Of a DNA stretch of 64,000 nucleotides, positions 22,963-36,431 are shown piece after piece (the stretch's first letter is position 1; every line of letters starts with the position of its first letter). The DNA lies in the NCBI GenBank assembly GCA_013400975.1, contig WBMZ01010282.1, forward strand, positions 62,001-126,000, read 5' to 3'. The translations under genes and the position numbers were made by a program. The notes beneath the pieces are model-generated. The model searched no databases. It worked only from the letters and a program-made list of their open reading frames with translations, and was not told the origin of the DNA. The stretch is from Atrichornis clamosus. Its lineage: Eukaryota; Chordata; Aves; Passeriformes; Menuridae.

Positions 22963-24663
22963 TCCCTAGCAAAACTTATCCAGTGATTATTTGAAAGGCT
23001 GCAAAAGCATCTGGGGAGTTCCTCTTGCGCTGTTATGATTTAGGCTTGAAATTGCTTAATTGCTGTTTCCTATACTTCTCATTTTCAGTTCCCTAATGAC
23101 TGTATCAATTTGTTGCCTATTATTCCCAATGACAGGGCAGTGCTTTGTGTGAATGTTTCAACAAGCCACTTTAAAAACTCTTTCCTAGGAGCTGCAGAAG
23201 GATCTAGCTTTTTGTCCTGGTTTGCTCCTTGTTCCTGGGGCAGGGAGGAATTCCCTCATAAGGCACCAAGGGTTGCAGGCAAGAATACATTTGGTTACAA
23301 TTTCTGAATACCACTAAGCACACTCAGAGATTTTTTAAGTTTCCCTATCACATATGGCTTTTAATTTAAATGATTAAATACTGACAGGATTCTGTAGAAT
23401 TTTTGTGAGGAATTAAAGTGGTTATATAGTTATAAAAATCTTGAGTTAAAAAATACATAGCAAAGCAACAAGGACAACAGAGACAGAAAGGCAAGAGAGC
23501 AAAATTACAGTTATGTGAACAATTGAGAACTGTGGAAGAAAACAGGCACAAATTAACTCACACTTATACTGGGTTAAATTAGAAATTAGTCCACGAAACT
23601 CACTGCTACAATGTTTATGAGACAAATGATCAAATCCAGGATGTGTTTTTACTGTTTGCAGCAGTTCTCAACCCTGGGAAAAATACCCTGGATTTGGTGC
23701 AGTTCCCTAAGGTAAAGCAGGGACCTTTACAAACTTTTGTAACAGACTTGTGACTGTTTGTTAGTGCAACAAGAAGATAGCTCAAAATTCACCTTATATA
23801 TCACTAAATGATTTTTTTACTGGAGATAAATTCACCTGTATTCTCTACTCATATTCTTTTGCCTTTGCTTTCAAATGCCCAGTTCTGTATTTTAGCATTG
23901 AAAGGTGAACAATAAAGGTGTTGTTTCAGATCCCTCTTTGCCATTTCATGTTTCCAAACATTGATCTTCTACATACAAGGAGACTTGGTTTTAGGAGGGA
24001 CTCAGAATTGTTTCTGCTGTCTGTACAACCCCAAGTGTTGGTTAAAAAAAAGTCCTCATTTTTATTTGTTCTTATATGTGGACGGGCACTTTAATGTAAC
24101 ATGAGAAAAAACACAAGTCAAACTTTACTGATTACATCTGTTACAAATGTACTTGCAAATAGGAATAGTGCTAATAATCTATTTTGAAATGGATTTATCA
24201 TACTGATCATTGGGAGTAGTAACATTTGAAAAGGGGCTATGATTAGAAGAAATCAAGCTTGTGAGTGGTGTCCAATGTAGTCTCAGCCATCGGAAGCATA
24301 TGGCACACTGTTTAGAGGATGACAGGTGGTAGCCAGTGTTGAGAAGGAGGCTCCTCTCAGTTCCAAGTGCTAACGGAGGACACCCAGCATATGTCCCTCC
24401 CAGAAATCTGCATCAAGATGGAAAAGGAAATGCTAATGATGCCTTCACAAATTCCCTTCTTTCCTGGCTCTAATGGAGTCATCTCAAGCTTCTGACACCT
24501 TAGGTTATTACCTGATCACAGAACCTCACAGAAGCTGCTGACACTAATGGTCATGGATATTTCTTAACTGCACAAAGCAGGATTTCATATCTGCAGAGTG
24601 CAATGGCTTCAGTGAGGACGTGGGGCCTCCTCCAGGGCTGTGACCTCCTCTTGATTTGCAATC

Positions 24664-24830
24664 AGGCTGAGAGAGTTGGGGCTGTTCAGCCTGGAAGTGT
24701 CCAAGGCTGGGTTGGATGGGGCTTGGAGCAACCTGGTCTAGTGGAAGGTGTCCCTGCCCATGGCAGGGGGTGGAACAAGATGAGCTTACAAGTCCTTTCC
24801 AGTCCAAACCTTTCTGTGATTTTATGATTC
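24664..24830 (+). mobile_element. CR1 retrotransposon fragment with internal deletion
   Basis: It begins with the ORF2-encoding block AGGCTGAGAGAGTTGGGGCT (24664-24683) and GTTCAGCCTGGA, then jumps directly to the 3' tail block AGTGTCCAAGGCTGGGTTGG. It continues through GGTCTAGTGGAAGGTGTCCC and TGCCCATGGCAGGGGG to a terminal TTTATGATTCTA. In a complete CR1 a few hundred bases separate the two blocks. CCTGGA occurs at both ends of the lost segment in the family, so the junction at about 24690-24695 is a microhomology junction. The copy is non-coding and dead. Confidence 0.93.
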
Positions 24831-27800
24831 TAACATTCAGCTTTTATTAAGTACATCTTTACTAAGTTTATAATTTTGCTTAATTTCATTTAACCTCAAT
24901 TTCAACAACCATTTGCATGATTCCAGTTTTCCGGATTTAATGTCTGGATCCACAGGGCAAAGTGAGTTGGACCCAGAGGGCTCTGAGTTTCTCTACATCA
25001 GGTTCATCATCTCAAAGGTGTCATCCCATATTGGCAATTTTGTAAGCCTGCAAGTTATCTGGAAAGGTCAGGTCTCAGTTCCATGACTCATTTTAGACCT
25101 AAGAGCACATTGTTCTTGGTATATTTTATTTTTTAGCACAGCTCTTACTGGAGAACCTGAATAACTTAGAGATTGCACTGTCGTTTAATATATATTCACA
25201 TAAAGAGAAAGTTTAAAACTCAACTGCCAGTCAGAAACATGGCTGGACAAATGCCAATTTTGGTCCAATTTTATTCAAGGCATTTACAGCTTACTTCGTT
25301 ACTTTGATGTAGTGCATTGGGTCAAAATACCCACCAAGCACTTTTTTTTTGTGTTTGAGGCATGTATTTAGAATTAGCTTAGACAAGGTGCATTACCCTT
25401 GAATTATCTGTGTGAGCTAAAGCAAAGCCGATGCAGGAGGAATATGATTATCTTGGTAATGTTTGTGAAACAGATGCCAGTGCTAGCACTAGAATAAAGC
25501 ACTCTTTACTAATGTTGTTGCCAGCAGGTTAATAATCCACTGCACATCCACCACCTCCTTACTCAGTCTACTGGCTAGGCATGTGAAAAAAATATCACCA
25601 GGAAGAGGTCATATCAGAAATACCTATCTAAAATTAGGTTTACCCACTGAAACATTGAACAGTCTTCTGGCTCCTGCAACATCAAATCCCACAGGTCAGT
25701 AAAAAACAAGAATCACCTTTCTGTTCCCTTCACTTTCTTTCTCAATTTTTTTCCCCTCAATATAGCATATTCTAAAAGCAGAAGCTACATGATGAGAGCA
25801 GACATGATCCAGGCTGCCCTCTGCAATAATTCTTCACCACAAGTTCGGTGATTGCTGAGCCCAGCTGAGAGGAGCAAAGGTGTGTAGCTGCACACCCTCC
25901 CGGGCAGCATCCCTGTGCCCAGCCTGGCTCAGTTTTGTGGATGGCAGGCAGGGGTGGGGACAGCCAGGCCACCTCTGGGTTGGCAGCCAAGGCTGACCTC
26001 AGAAGTGCTGGTGGGGCAGGTGGTTCTTCCTGAGGGCGACGAGGGGTCAGGCAGGTGCTTTGCAAAGCTGACTGCACTCCGCACTCTTTTCTGTAAAGGA
26101 CATGGAAGCGGCTGGTAGATGCTCTAGTCTGGTGTTAGCACATTCATCTTGCCTTCCTTTTGTCCTGCACCGTGTAGTCCATAGGAGAAAATCCCAAAAC
26201 ACCCAGTCTTGCCTCCCGCAGGGACTGGTTTCTCTCCTGTGCAAACGGGTTGGGGCCACGGCCTCCCTCCCTCAGCTGCCGCTCTCTTCATCCTGCCTAC
26301 AGGTGCATCTTCCTTGATCCATACATGGGTAAAACAAAAGATAAAGGCCCTTCATCCCTCTCTGTCAGTGGAAATAAACAAAAAAAAGGTGGGGAATCTA
26401 GTGCTGTGCAATGTGCTAAGTCATACCCGACACAAAGTTACAATGTAAGATGAACCAGAAATGTAAGGACTTTAACACTCACCCCACAGTAGGCTGGAAT
26501 CTGTGGAAATTTTTCTAGGCATGACTCCTTCACAGATTTCAATCCCTGGTTAAAAAAAAAAAAGAATCCGTAAAGACATCACGCATTTGCCTACTAAAGG
26601 AATTGACAAAGGAAAGATAAAAAACTTCTATATTTCTCTCACCAGTCTCCTAGGGAATAAGTACAGAGGTCTTACTCTTCAGCACTGCATAAGAAACAGA
26701 ATGCAAAATTTCCTCCTTGAAATAGTTTGGCACAAACAACTATTCTGCACTATTTGTTTAGAAATCCAGTGGGGCTTCAGTGAATAAAAGCCAGCATCTT
26801 CATACTGGTAGTTGAAATAAGAATTAATTTCATGCACAATTGGCAGCGCAGAAGGAACTTCCTTGATATCCAAGGAGCAAAAGGTTTTATGAGGCTGCAT
26901 ACGTATTTATGATTATTTAAGGTTCTTGTTATAATGAGGATCCTTTAAGGAGAGGAATTTTGTATTTTAATTTGCATAAAGACAATAAAAACTCTTTGAG
27001 AAGCAATTTCTTTCTGTATAAAAAGTGAGAACATAGCACCTTAGTGGCACAGACATCTGTTACTTAAGCAGATGCCACCATGTAAGCTCCATCAAGCAAC
27101 ACAACCCACCAATCAGAAACCACCCAAACTACATCTGCAGCCAAAATTCAGTGGGTGGCTGGGAGCCTCCAAAACAGGTTGAGAAATGATGGGCTTTACT
27201 TCAGTGTCCTCATTATGCATCCAGTGGCACTTATTTGTTCATCATTAACAAATGCTACTGTATCATACGGCTCCAAAGCTGCTCCTTGGTATAAAGGTAA
27301 TCCTTGTGATCTACAGCCTGCAACTCCTGCTCCCAAGATTCACATCCAAGGAGCACCAGCCCTCCGACACGCGAGATAAATAACCACTTCTTTGTTTCTC
27401 ATTATGACTGTGGTTCAACGTCCTCATTCGGGAGCTGATGTATCAATATCTCTGCAAGAGATTAAATATTGCCTGCTTAAGTGCTACATGCAGAGATACA
27501 AACTCGTGGGACTGTATTCAGCAGCCGAGCAGCACGGGCAAAGTCTGGGGCTGATAAGCCCTTTCTGAAGTCAGCTTACACTTTAAATCAGGAGTTCATG
27601 AAAGGCATTAAGAAAAACTATTATATTACTAGAATGGATGGCAGTACAGTTTATATGTTACACCTTGAAGTAAGCAGCAGGATTTTCAATCACTTGATAA
27701 CCTTGAAACTGCTAAGGTATCAAATTGCTATCATGAATATTGTGTAGGAGCAGAAATAACTCAGAAAGCTGCCTTTGTGAATAATAATATGGGAAAGAGC

Positions 27801-30800
27801 ACTGTTCTTCTGGGCTAGGCTCACAATAGCACCGACAAGCAAATACGCATGATGGCAAGGCATGTACTTAAACAAGCACATTTGCATTTGACTATACATC
27901 AATCAGTTATCAGTGCAGCTACATCTCACCTGACCCACAGAGAAAATAAAAAGCCTGCTAGATAACTTTGCCATGCAGGAAAAAGAAACTGCAAGGGACT
28001 CATTTTTATATATGCACCTGAAACTATTAGGATAAAATACCCTCTACTATGACGGGCATTACATATTGAACAAGTATTTAAAAAAAACCCCCACACAGTA
28101 CAGACCCATCCATGCAGGAATTTAATTTAAAACCCCAAACAATATATTGTCCTGGTTTGCATGCAAGACATGTTAACACATCCTGAGCCCTTATTCTGAT
28201 TTTGTTCACACTGGATGAAAATGCAGAGATTTCCTGGGTAAGAGAAAGCTGAGCCAGCCCTCCAGGCTCCCATGTTTATGCCCCAAGTCAGTGGAGTTTA
28301 TCCCAAACTCGGTTTTTGTTCTGAAGTACAGCACGGGTTTAGTCTTGTGGCATTTTCAGGTGACACAGCCTACTGAGATCATCTGACAGCCATGTGAAAA
28401 CTCAATGTCTGGAGTGATTCATCATTGTGTCAGATTGTCCTGCACTTTGTCACAATGACTGACAATAGCGGAAACTTGGAAATAATACAAAGATTCAATG
28501 CTGGCTGATAATGCCTGCATTGTGATTAGAGAAGGTGGTGAGCACGTGAGGAGAATGCTAATTTTGTCCCCCACCCCCAACTTCATACTGCTTGTGCTTT
28601 CAACAGCTGGGTGTCTGCACTTACTTTCTTAATCTTCACTCCTGTGGCATTTTTAAATGCAGAGCTTTTTTTTCCCAGCACGTTAAGGAGCCATATTATT
28701 AGAAATGCAAAAAGAGGTAATACAGTGCAGCAGGGTAAATTCTGCCAGTACCACCAGGCACTGCTAGGGCAGAAGTATCTCTGGGTAGACGTGCCCTTCC
28801 CTCCTAAATCCTAACCTTATCGTGGTGCCTCACCAGCATCTTAAATAATGGTAAAAAGATGTTAAGCAACTCTTCCAGGAATGCTGTAAAACCCAACAAG
28901 CATGACTGAATTTGCATGTGGAGCAAGATCTTGTGGCAGGGTCTTATAAAAAATAATTATGAGGAAATATTCCCTTTATTTTGCATTGAGTTTTAAGATA
29001 ATTGCTGACTCGATAGGTTATTGACACTTGAACAGCCAGAAGAAGTGGTTGCAGCAACTTACACGTTCCATAGCTCTTCAAGTTTTATCAGTGTTCACAG
29101 CAGCAACATCAAAGACCACAGACTTGGTGTGTAATTAATTGGCAGGAAAAAAGAGGCCCTTTCTGTGTGCTCCAGCTACCCAGGTTATTTTGCTGGGTGA
29201 AGAATAGGGGAAAAAAACCCCAAAGAGCAGCAAGAAGCAGCAGAACAATCATTGCTGTGTCTACCAAGCTAATGAAGGCAGCAGAACTCCTCCCATGTTT
29301 GTAAACATGAAAGACAAACAGCAAGTGGCTCTGGCTTGTGTCCCCTGCCCAGGGAGAGGACAGTGGCCTCATTCCGGGCTGCTCAGGTTGGGACAAGCTG
29401 CCCCAGAGGATTTTCCCTGCAGAGACTGATGGGGCGCGTGCGGCATCACCAGACAGGGGATTTTTAAAAACGGAGGAGTGCAAATTTCTCTGAAGAATCT
29501 TACTTGCTTACAAACTCAGAGGGTGTTTATAATTTCAGCGTTCAGTCTCACAAGCAGCCCACTTAATTAGACGTGTGCTATTGTGCTTTAGAAGCTGGGC
29601 CGTTGGAAGCAAAAGTGAAATAAAAAGAAATTTCTGGCAGGAGAAGAAGAAGAATGATCCAGTTATCCAATTGGCACTAGCAATGCATTTTCCTTTAAGC
29701 AAATACGAAGTTTAAAAGGAGTCAGAAATAAAAATGAGCCAACCTCCTGCAGGCTGGTACTGTGCTGTGAGCCACTGTCTCTTTGTGTGAAGAGCTGCAC
29801 GGTGCCAAAAGTGGTTCAACGCGTCGGAGAGAAGCCAGGGTCTGACTCTGCTCTTGCTTTTGCTGATATAAAGCTGAAAAAACCACAGGCCAAGGTGGAG
29901 TCACTCTGAACTGGCCCTGGTGAACCTGAAAGAAAACGAGATCAATTCAAAACAACCAGTAGGAAGTTATCTAAATTCCAGTGACCACAGCTCGGCGTGG
30001 GTGAGGTTTGTGTGAGCTGGAAGCCGAGGTGGCTTAGGTTGGTTATGTTGGAGCCCAAAAGGCTTTTTACTGTGATCATTGAGCATTTTGTCTCCAACCA
30101 ATATGGGCACACAGCTTGAAAATGTTTAATGAATTGGTACATTAATTTAGGCTCAATGACACACTTCCATCCCTAAGTGTAATACTGCTCAGTGGACACA
30201 ACTACATGGTTTATCTAATTTCAGGGTGGTGAGTGAGGATGCAAGAACAGGGTAGATGTTAAAACACATCTACACAATAAATGATCCATAGATTAGAAAG
30301 ATGTCAGAAGTTATCTGTTAAATAAAGGTCCACAAACATTGCAAGCTGCGGGAAAAAATGATTTTATTGACATTGAAAAATCTCATCATTCACTTTATTT
30401 TCTTTAAAATGAGCAGTAAAAAGCCAGACATAATTTTTCACTCTTGCTTTGGCAAGATGAATTTGAACCATCAGCTTAAGGTCTCTGGACCTTTAACTTG
30501 TGCCAATGGTGATGGAAGATGCAAGTTTCCTAATATGTTTTAACAAGCAGAACAGTATCTGTCCATGTAGATATTAAAGATACAGACAGTGAAAGCAATA
30601 CAGATCCACCATGAGATTACAATCTAAACATCTGGGAAACAATTGGTGTGTTCAACCATTCACGTGAAATCATGGCTGGCCTTTGGACTACTCACATTTT
30701 TTTTCCCCAGTTGTTTCGTTCTTGTAATTAACATCTAGAATTGAGTACAAGATTTTTAAATTTTAATTTACAAAAAACACTGTTCCACATGGATTTCAAT

Positions 30801-30969
30801 TATCTTTGAAATATTTTAAAATTAAGAAAACAGCAAAAAATAAAGAGCAGTTCCATTTTTAATGCTCCAGTTTAATTAAAAAATTGTTCAAGTAATTTAA
30901 AAATGTAGGCATTAAAATACCAATTAAGCTTAAGGCAATTTTTCCTATTAATTTTGATGACATCAATAC

Positions 30970-30994
30970 AGGGGTGTCACATAAAGGTGACCCC
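30970..30994. repeat. Small imperfect inverted repeat
   Basis: AGGGGTGTCAC pairs with GTGACCCCT across an ATAAAG spacer, with two extra bases in the left arm. It lies in AT-rich DNA where a GC-rich palindrome stands out, but it is short enough to be chance. Confidence 0.7.
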
Positions 30995-31611
30995 TTAGAG
31001 ACAGGCTATTTTGAATTTAACATTTGGCTATACTAGTGCTGAGAGAAAATTAATTAATTTATGAAGAAACTACACCTGTTTGGCTTATTCCAACAGGCTG
31101 AGCTTTGAGAACCACATCACAGTTCTCACAACAAGTTACTTAGCAGATGCAACCTCCTTCCAAGGTTTTAATTACAACATTTTTATTTCTCAGATGTCCA
31201 CTTTGGGTGCTCACCTTGTTGAAAAGTTAAAATATTTAAGCGTAGTTTTAACTGTGCAGTATGAACAGAACTTGAATTTATAGTTTGAAATAAAGGCTAT
31301 TCTAAAGTGCAGTAATTATTTTTAAAACCATTAATTGGTTTAATTCTGTGTTGGTTGTTAAGTGACAACATGGTAAAATTCATTTATTACCTGAACTCTA
31401 ATGCAGGAACATGGCAAGTTTTCATGGGTGCAGTAACTAAGAAAACAGAAACCTGTGTATCTGATTTGAGTGTTTACAATTAAAATTTTGTGTGTAATTT
31501 TAAGCCCAAAAAACTCAGAAAAGATGACCTTGCAGAAACAGTTACTGGGAGTATCCTTACGGACCCAGAGAAATGAATTCTTTAGGCCAGCCTGGTTATG
31601 ATGGATTTAAG

Positions 31612-31646
31612 TTAAATTGATCTCATTTCATCTGAGATCTTAAATT
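31612..31646. repeat. Imperfect inverted repeat around GATCTCA/TGAGATC
   Basis: Perfect 7-base arms GATCTCA (31619-31625) and TGAGATC (31633-31639) surround a 7-base loop. Outside them TTAAATT and TTAAATT give a looser continuation of the symmetry. It lies in AT-rich DNA with no known role. Confidence 0.7.
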
Positions 31647-34045
31647 GGTTAATGAGGCTGAAATATGCTTTATTTCAGGGAAGTCGTACTGATCTGGACG
31701 AGGAACAGAATTTATGCTGACGTTCGAGTCAAGTGCAAATACCACCACCACTTCTTCATTACCACGTTAACTGGTGTGATCTGTTCTGCTCAGCAGAACT
31801 TGAACAAAATGTCAGGTTCCTAAATGAAGAAGCTCCTGGCTCTCCGTGAGAAACCGGCTGATTGGTTAAAAGTACTTCAACCTTTATTTAATTCATGCCT
31901 TATAAGTGCTCTTTGGCAGGAGCTCTTGGGATCTGATCTTATGTCACACTTACTGAAACTCATTTAATTATTGCAGTTGAGGAGGGCAGGGAGATGGTTA
32001 TCACACGGGGAAAATCTAATCCTCTTCTTTATCAGCTTAAACCCCAGACTGGGGAAGCTGGTTAGGATTCCTGTGCTTCCCTCAGTCCCATCCCCTGGCA
32101 ACTTGTTTGTCAGTGCATGACCCTTCCTTTTGGTGTTTTTTTTACGGGGCTGATTTCTTCTGGAGGTTTAGAGGGGTTTTGCAAGCACATGTGCACAGTC
32201 CCCCTGAACACACACCCTGTCCTGGAAATCTCTGCTCCTTGCCAGCTCAAATCCGCATCAAAGTCATTAAGGGTGGGATTGCAAACATCCCCAGTGGTTG
32301 TTTCAGTTGCCAGATGAAATGAATGGAGCAATTTGGATTCTCTGCAACTCCAGGCAGCCACTGCCAAGCCAGGGACCGACTGTGCCTTCGTGCTGCCATG
32401 GCTCTGCAAAGGGGCTGCAGCCCCAGTGCCCCTGGAGCACAGGTTAATATCAAATTTTAATAAAGACCAAACTCCTGCCAGAGATTTCTAAGTGCTTTTG
32501 TGGGTCCTTGGTGAAAAAATTTTATGCTTTGTTCTAAAGAGTGGGAAAAGGCAAAAACCATGCATACTATGCCCTTAAGAGCAAAACATGAAATGGTTTT
32601 GATGGAAAGCACGTGCAGAATATGGGATTCAGCCTAAGGCTAAAGACAGAGAATCCGTGACTTTTATAGCTTTAAAAATTGGCATTATGACCACCATTAA
32701 ATTAAAGTATCCTTCCTCATGGGGGACTTTTATTTCATCAGGGGTTGAACATCTCTTAGCACAATTAGTCACCTCCAAAGTGCTGTCATCATAAAACTTA
32801 GCATTTTGAATTGTAACTTAAGAAAAATGGAAAATACCAAACCATCTTGAACGAGGATGTTCAGTAGTCGTGAGTCTTAGACCAGGCTGGTTGAATTTAT
32901 GACAAAGTCTTATCTGCGTGATTCTCTTTTAACAAATTCCAACCTGAGCAACACACAAAATAAATGGTATAAATGTTTCCTTTGAAAACTTTTGTATACT
33001 TCATGATTACACAGCTTATGAAGTTTAGAAGCCTTGGGCAAGCCAGCTAACGTATAAGAGGAACGCTTAAGAATTGTTTGTATGCTTGATTTGTTTTACA
33101 GTGCATTTGGTCTTTAGTTTTGATTGGATTGTCTTACTGAAACATGAAGGGCATTTAGAAAGTAAGGAAGTGAATAGGATACATTTGCAACTAGATGCCC
33201 AAAAGCGAGATCTTAATGTCACAAGTAAATTATAACAGCTTACGCTGCTGATGACATACATTATAATTCAAAGCTTGGCAAACCACATCAAGGTTGTTCT
33301 TGCCATGATCTGACAAAAATACCTTTAAAGTCTTGTGTTTTTCAGGTTTACAGTATTCGGAATTTATTTATGCTAGGAGTTTCATAAATAAAAAGCAAGC
33401 ATCACCAAAGGTAAACCTATTCTTTCTAAATGCTGCTGAAACTTTCTAAAAATTAAAACATTAAGGCAATAATTGTCAGAGTAGGATGGTCCCAGGATAA
33501 GGCAGATTTCAGCCATCATCTTTTACTCTGGCAATTTTGGGTGACCTTGAAGTGTTTTGTAGGCACGAATCTTTTAAGGACTTAGGTAGTCAGGTCTAAA
33601 CTTGTTGCCTGTAGGTGAGGTATCCCAGGCCTGCAAACCCTTTTGTGGGTGGTGTGAGATTTCCAAATGTGTGAAGTTTTGCTTGTGAACAGCAGAGAAG
33701 CACATGAGACTTCCCCTGGCGTGAGGCAGCTCTCTGTGTGTAACCCGGAGGATTTTCCATCTCAGCACCCCAGGTCCCTTATCCGAGCAAAACCAGCCAT
33801 AGTGCTCCGGCCAAGGATGTTCCAGCTCCCTGCTCTATCTCTGGCAGCAGCCCTGGCGCCGGGAGGAGCGGAGCAGCTCTCTCTGTGCAGCTCATTGCAC
33901 ACCCATCCCCTCCCCCTGAGCACCACTGCAGCCTCCACCAACCTGCTACTCCTGCACTTCCTATAACTAAGGACAAGTTCTCCGTGTTCCCTACTCCTCA
34001 ACAGATTTCTGTTCCATGAAGTTGTCAGATCTTCCCCAAACTCTG

Positions 34046-34100
34046 AAACCTTCAACATCCACAGCCTCTTTGGGCAAGGGGCTCCAGAGTGAAATCACAG
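34046..34100 (-). mobile_element. Possible short CR1 fragment
   Basis: CATCCACAGCCTCTTTGGGCAA (described in parts: CATCCACAGCC, CTCTTTGGGCAA) resembles the CR1 minus-strand block that normally reads CATCCACAACCTCTCTGGGCAA, just upstream of the 3' tail. Sequence beyond this block on either side does not match well. It may be a highly decayed copy or chance. Confidence 0.3.
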
Positions 34101-35472
34101 GTTTGGTGGGGGAAAAAAATCAAAGTCTCCTTTTGTTTGTTTTAAATGTGCTCTTGTTTTGGAAGGGGGACTGAAAAGTCCCTGCTCACCCTCTCACTGC
34201 TACTGATGATTAAACAGGTTTTTGTCATATCCCCATCACACATTTTCCAAGCTGAAGAGTTACAGCTTGCCTGCTTTGTAGCGAAAAGCCTTTCCAGCAG
34301 CTTAACTCGTTCATCTCACAGGTATCTGGTACTATGTCTGATCACTCCAGTGGGATTAAACCACAAATCTCCCATTTTATGGTGACTTGACACCAAGTTT
34401 GTCTCCTGGGTGAACAGAAAGTCTTGCCCTGGTTCAGGTTTTATATAAACAGAAGAGGGAGAAAGCAAGAAGTGACAGCAGCCACTTCCTGCAGGCTCCT
34501 TTTGGGGCACTTAGGGGAACGATGGGCTTGTGTTTCAGTCCCTGTTCTGCTAAATACTTCACCGTGTTGTGCTGATTACTCAGAGCTCAGGCACCTTGTG
34601 CTCTGGCGAATGAGAGCCTGGTTTAACTGCGGGGTGGATGACGACGAGGAGCAAGGTGATTGCTCCCAATTTACTCTGGTGGAAATGGCTACCACTTTAG
34701 AATCAGGCCCACTGAAAACCCAAAAATAAAAATATTCACAACCCTTAAATATAATAAGCCTGATTTGTCTTCATTTCAGCTGCAATCAGCAAGAAACATC
34801 CGTGCTGAAGTAAGCCTGAATGAAACATGAGATGGCATATTTAGGTTAACAATGGCTGAATTACTCTAGGCTTAGATGCTAGTGCAGGGTTTTAGTACAA
34901 AAGGATCCATGTCACCCCTGTGTCCGGACACTGGAGCTGCAATCTCCTGGCACCAGAGCCACGACATGTTCACACCAGCCCCCAGCAGACAGGGGTTGTG
35001 CTGGGGCTGGACAGAGCAGAGGCTTCCCAACCCCCTGGATGGGCTGGGGACACCTTGCTTTCCTCACCAGCTGTCAGGGCTGAGGCTGGCTCGAATCTGC
35101 CTGGTTCGGAGCATTCCTGAAGAACAACTCCTGAAGTTTTCACCAAGTCCAAATTTATACCTAGTCTATTAACTAAACTCCATGGGGTTTTTATTTATTC
35201 TGGAAGTGTACACATACCAAACTAGGTCTGTTCTCTCAGCAGAGCACAAGAGAATTTTTGTTTTAAAATGCACACAATATTACCATTTGTTTTCTGGAAA
35301 TCCTAAATATCCCTGAGGAGAGTCCACCAAAAGTAAATAAGACTTAGTAAACTAAAAATCCCTTAAACCCACACTACTTAGCTTTAAAAATGTTATAATT
35401 TTTGTATGGTATTGTTTGTTAATTATGTTGTCTTCAGTGCTCTGCTTTCACTCTGGTGTGTGCAGACAGAAT

Positions 35473-35489
35473 TGTGTGTGTGTGTGTGT
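35473..35489. repeat. TG dinucleotide microsatellite
   Basis: Eight TG units lie in tandem. It is short. Confidence 0.9.
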
Positions 35490-36296
35490 AGCTTGCTCAC
35501 AGCATATGCACAATAACTGCACTGTGCTCTGCTGGTCTGAATGAGAAATTAAAAGGGAGTTGTCAAATGGAAAATTAAAACGTGGAAAGAGCTACAAAAT
35601 ATCTATTTAATTCATGCTACTTATAACCCCCTGAAAAGAAACTAATGGCAATGCCTGAGATATCTTATAACAGCTCTGAATATCCATCACTGCCAGCATG
35701 ATTTGCTGTGCTGTTTATATGTGCCTCAACTTCTAGAAGCAAAGCCTGGCCACAGTATTTCAAGGTGCTAAGCTCTAGTGATCAACATAAAATGTTGTTT
35801 TTGGTCACTAAATGCTTCTTTTTCTGTTTATTTCTACTCTTGTATTGCTTCCTTTATTAAGATAGTGGCAATGCATCCATGTGTTCCTTGCACCAGGATC
35901 TAGTATTCTTAAATCTGAAGCCTCAGGGTGCAGTCTTGACTCTGAGGATACCAAGATGAAGGACATCCAGTATTGGCATTTCCCCCAGAATTCTGGACAT
36001 CTCTGACACCATCACATGAGGAAGAAACTGCTTTACAAGAACGTTTAATTCTTAGGATGGGAATGTCTAAGCAATGCCAATTTAAAATAGAGAAACTACA
36101 GAAGCCAGAGAGCTTGAAAGTGAGTGAAAGAATTTGGCCAGCTGGGATATGTCAACATTTATGCAAGAACACCTGACTGTTCAAGAGAGAATTCCAGTTC
36201 AGCCTGGATTGGAGTCTGAGAACCCCTCGGAGCCTTGTCACTTTTATTTCTGCAGAAGTTTTACATCAATAAATCAGTTGTACAGATACCACAGAC

Positions 36297-36431
36297 TCAC
36301 AGAATGGTTTGGGTTGGAATGCACCTCACAGATTGACTCGTTCCAGCTCCCCTGTCACGGGCAGGGAACCTTCCACTAGACCAGGTTGCTCAGGGCCCCA
36401 TCCAACCTGGCCTTGAACACTTCCAGGGATA
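36297..36431 (-). mobile_element. CR1 retrotransposon, 3' tail fragment
   Basis: This is about 135 bp on the minus strand. The plus strand reads CACAGAATGGTTTGGGTTGG, CACCTCACAGATTG, TTCCAGCTCCCCTGTCACGG, CCTTCCACTAGACCAGGTTG, GGCCCCATCCAACCTGGCCT and TTGAACACTTCCAGGGA. These are the reverse complement of the CR1 3' end in perfect order. The terminal octamers are reduced to ACTCACAGAATGG. Homology stops right after TTCCAGGGA, the same consensus region where other copies in this window break. Confidence 0.95.

Larger units (their letters stand above)
17501..24663. other. Single-copy non-coding DNA
   Basis: No gene or interspersed repeat is recognised over about 7 kb. Small features inside are a 21-bp tandem duplication (19945-19990), a poly-A run (20671-20684) and a pyrimidine tract (22921-22962). 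A GC-richer patch at 22480-22800 has open frames on both strands (up to about 131 codons) without recognisable domains. Confidence 0.5.
24831..36296. other. Single-copy non-coding DNA, mostly AT-rich
   Basis: No gene is recognised over about 11 kb. The part from 30300 to 31700 is notably AT-rich, with two small inverted repeats (30970-30994 and 31612-31646). GC-richer patches near 25860-26300, 29330-29450, 33690-33930 and 34890-35110 hold overlapping open frames with no recognisable domains. A possible short CR1 scrap lies at 34046-34100. A TG microsatellite lies at 35473-35489. Confidence 0.5.

Noticed and set aside
23210..23240. TGTCCTGGTTTGC as start of an endogenous retrovirus LTR (also at about 28149)
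   Set aside because: Only the first bases recall a common bird LTR. Nothing after them matches at either site, and no paired end or primer-binding site is visible.
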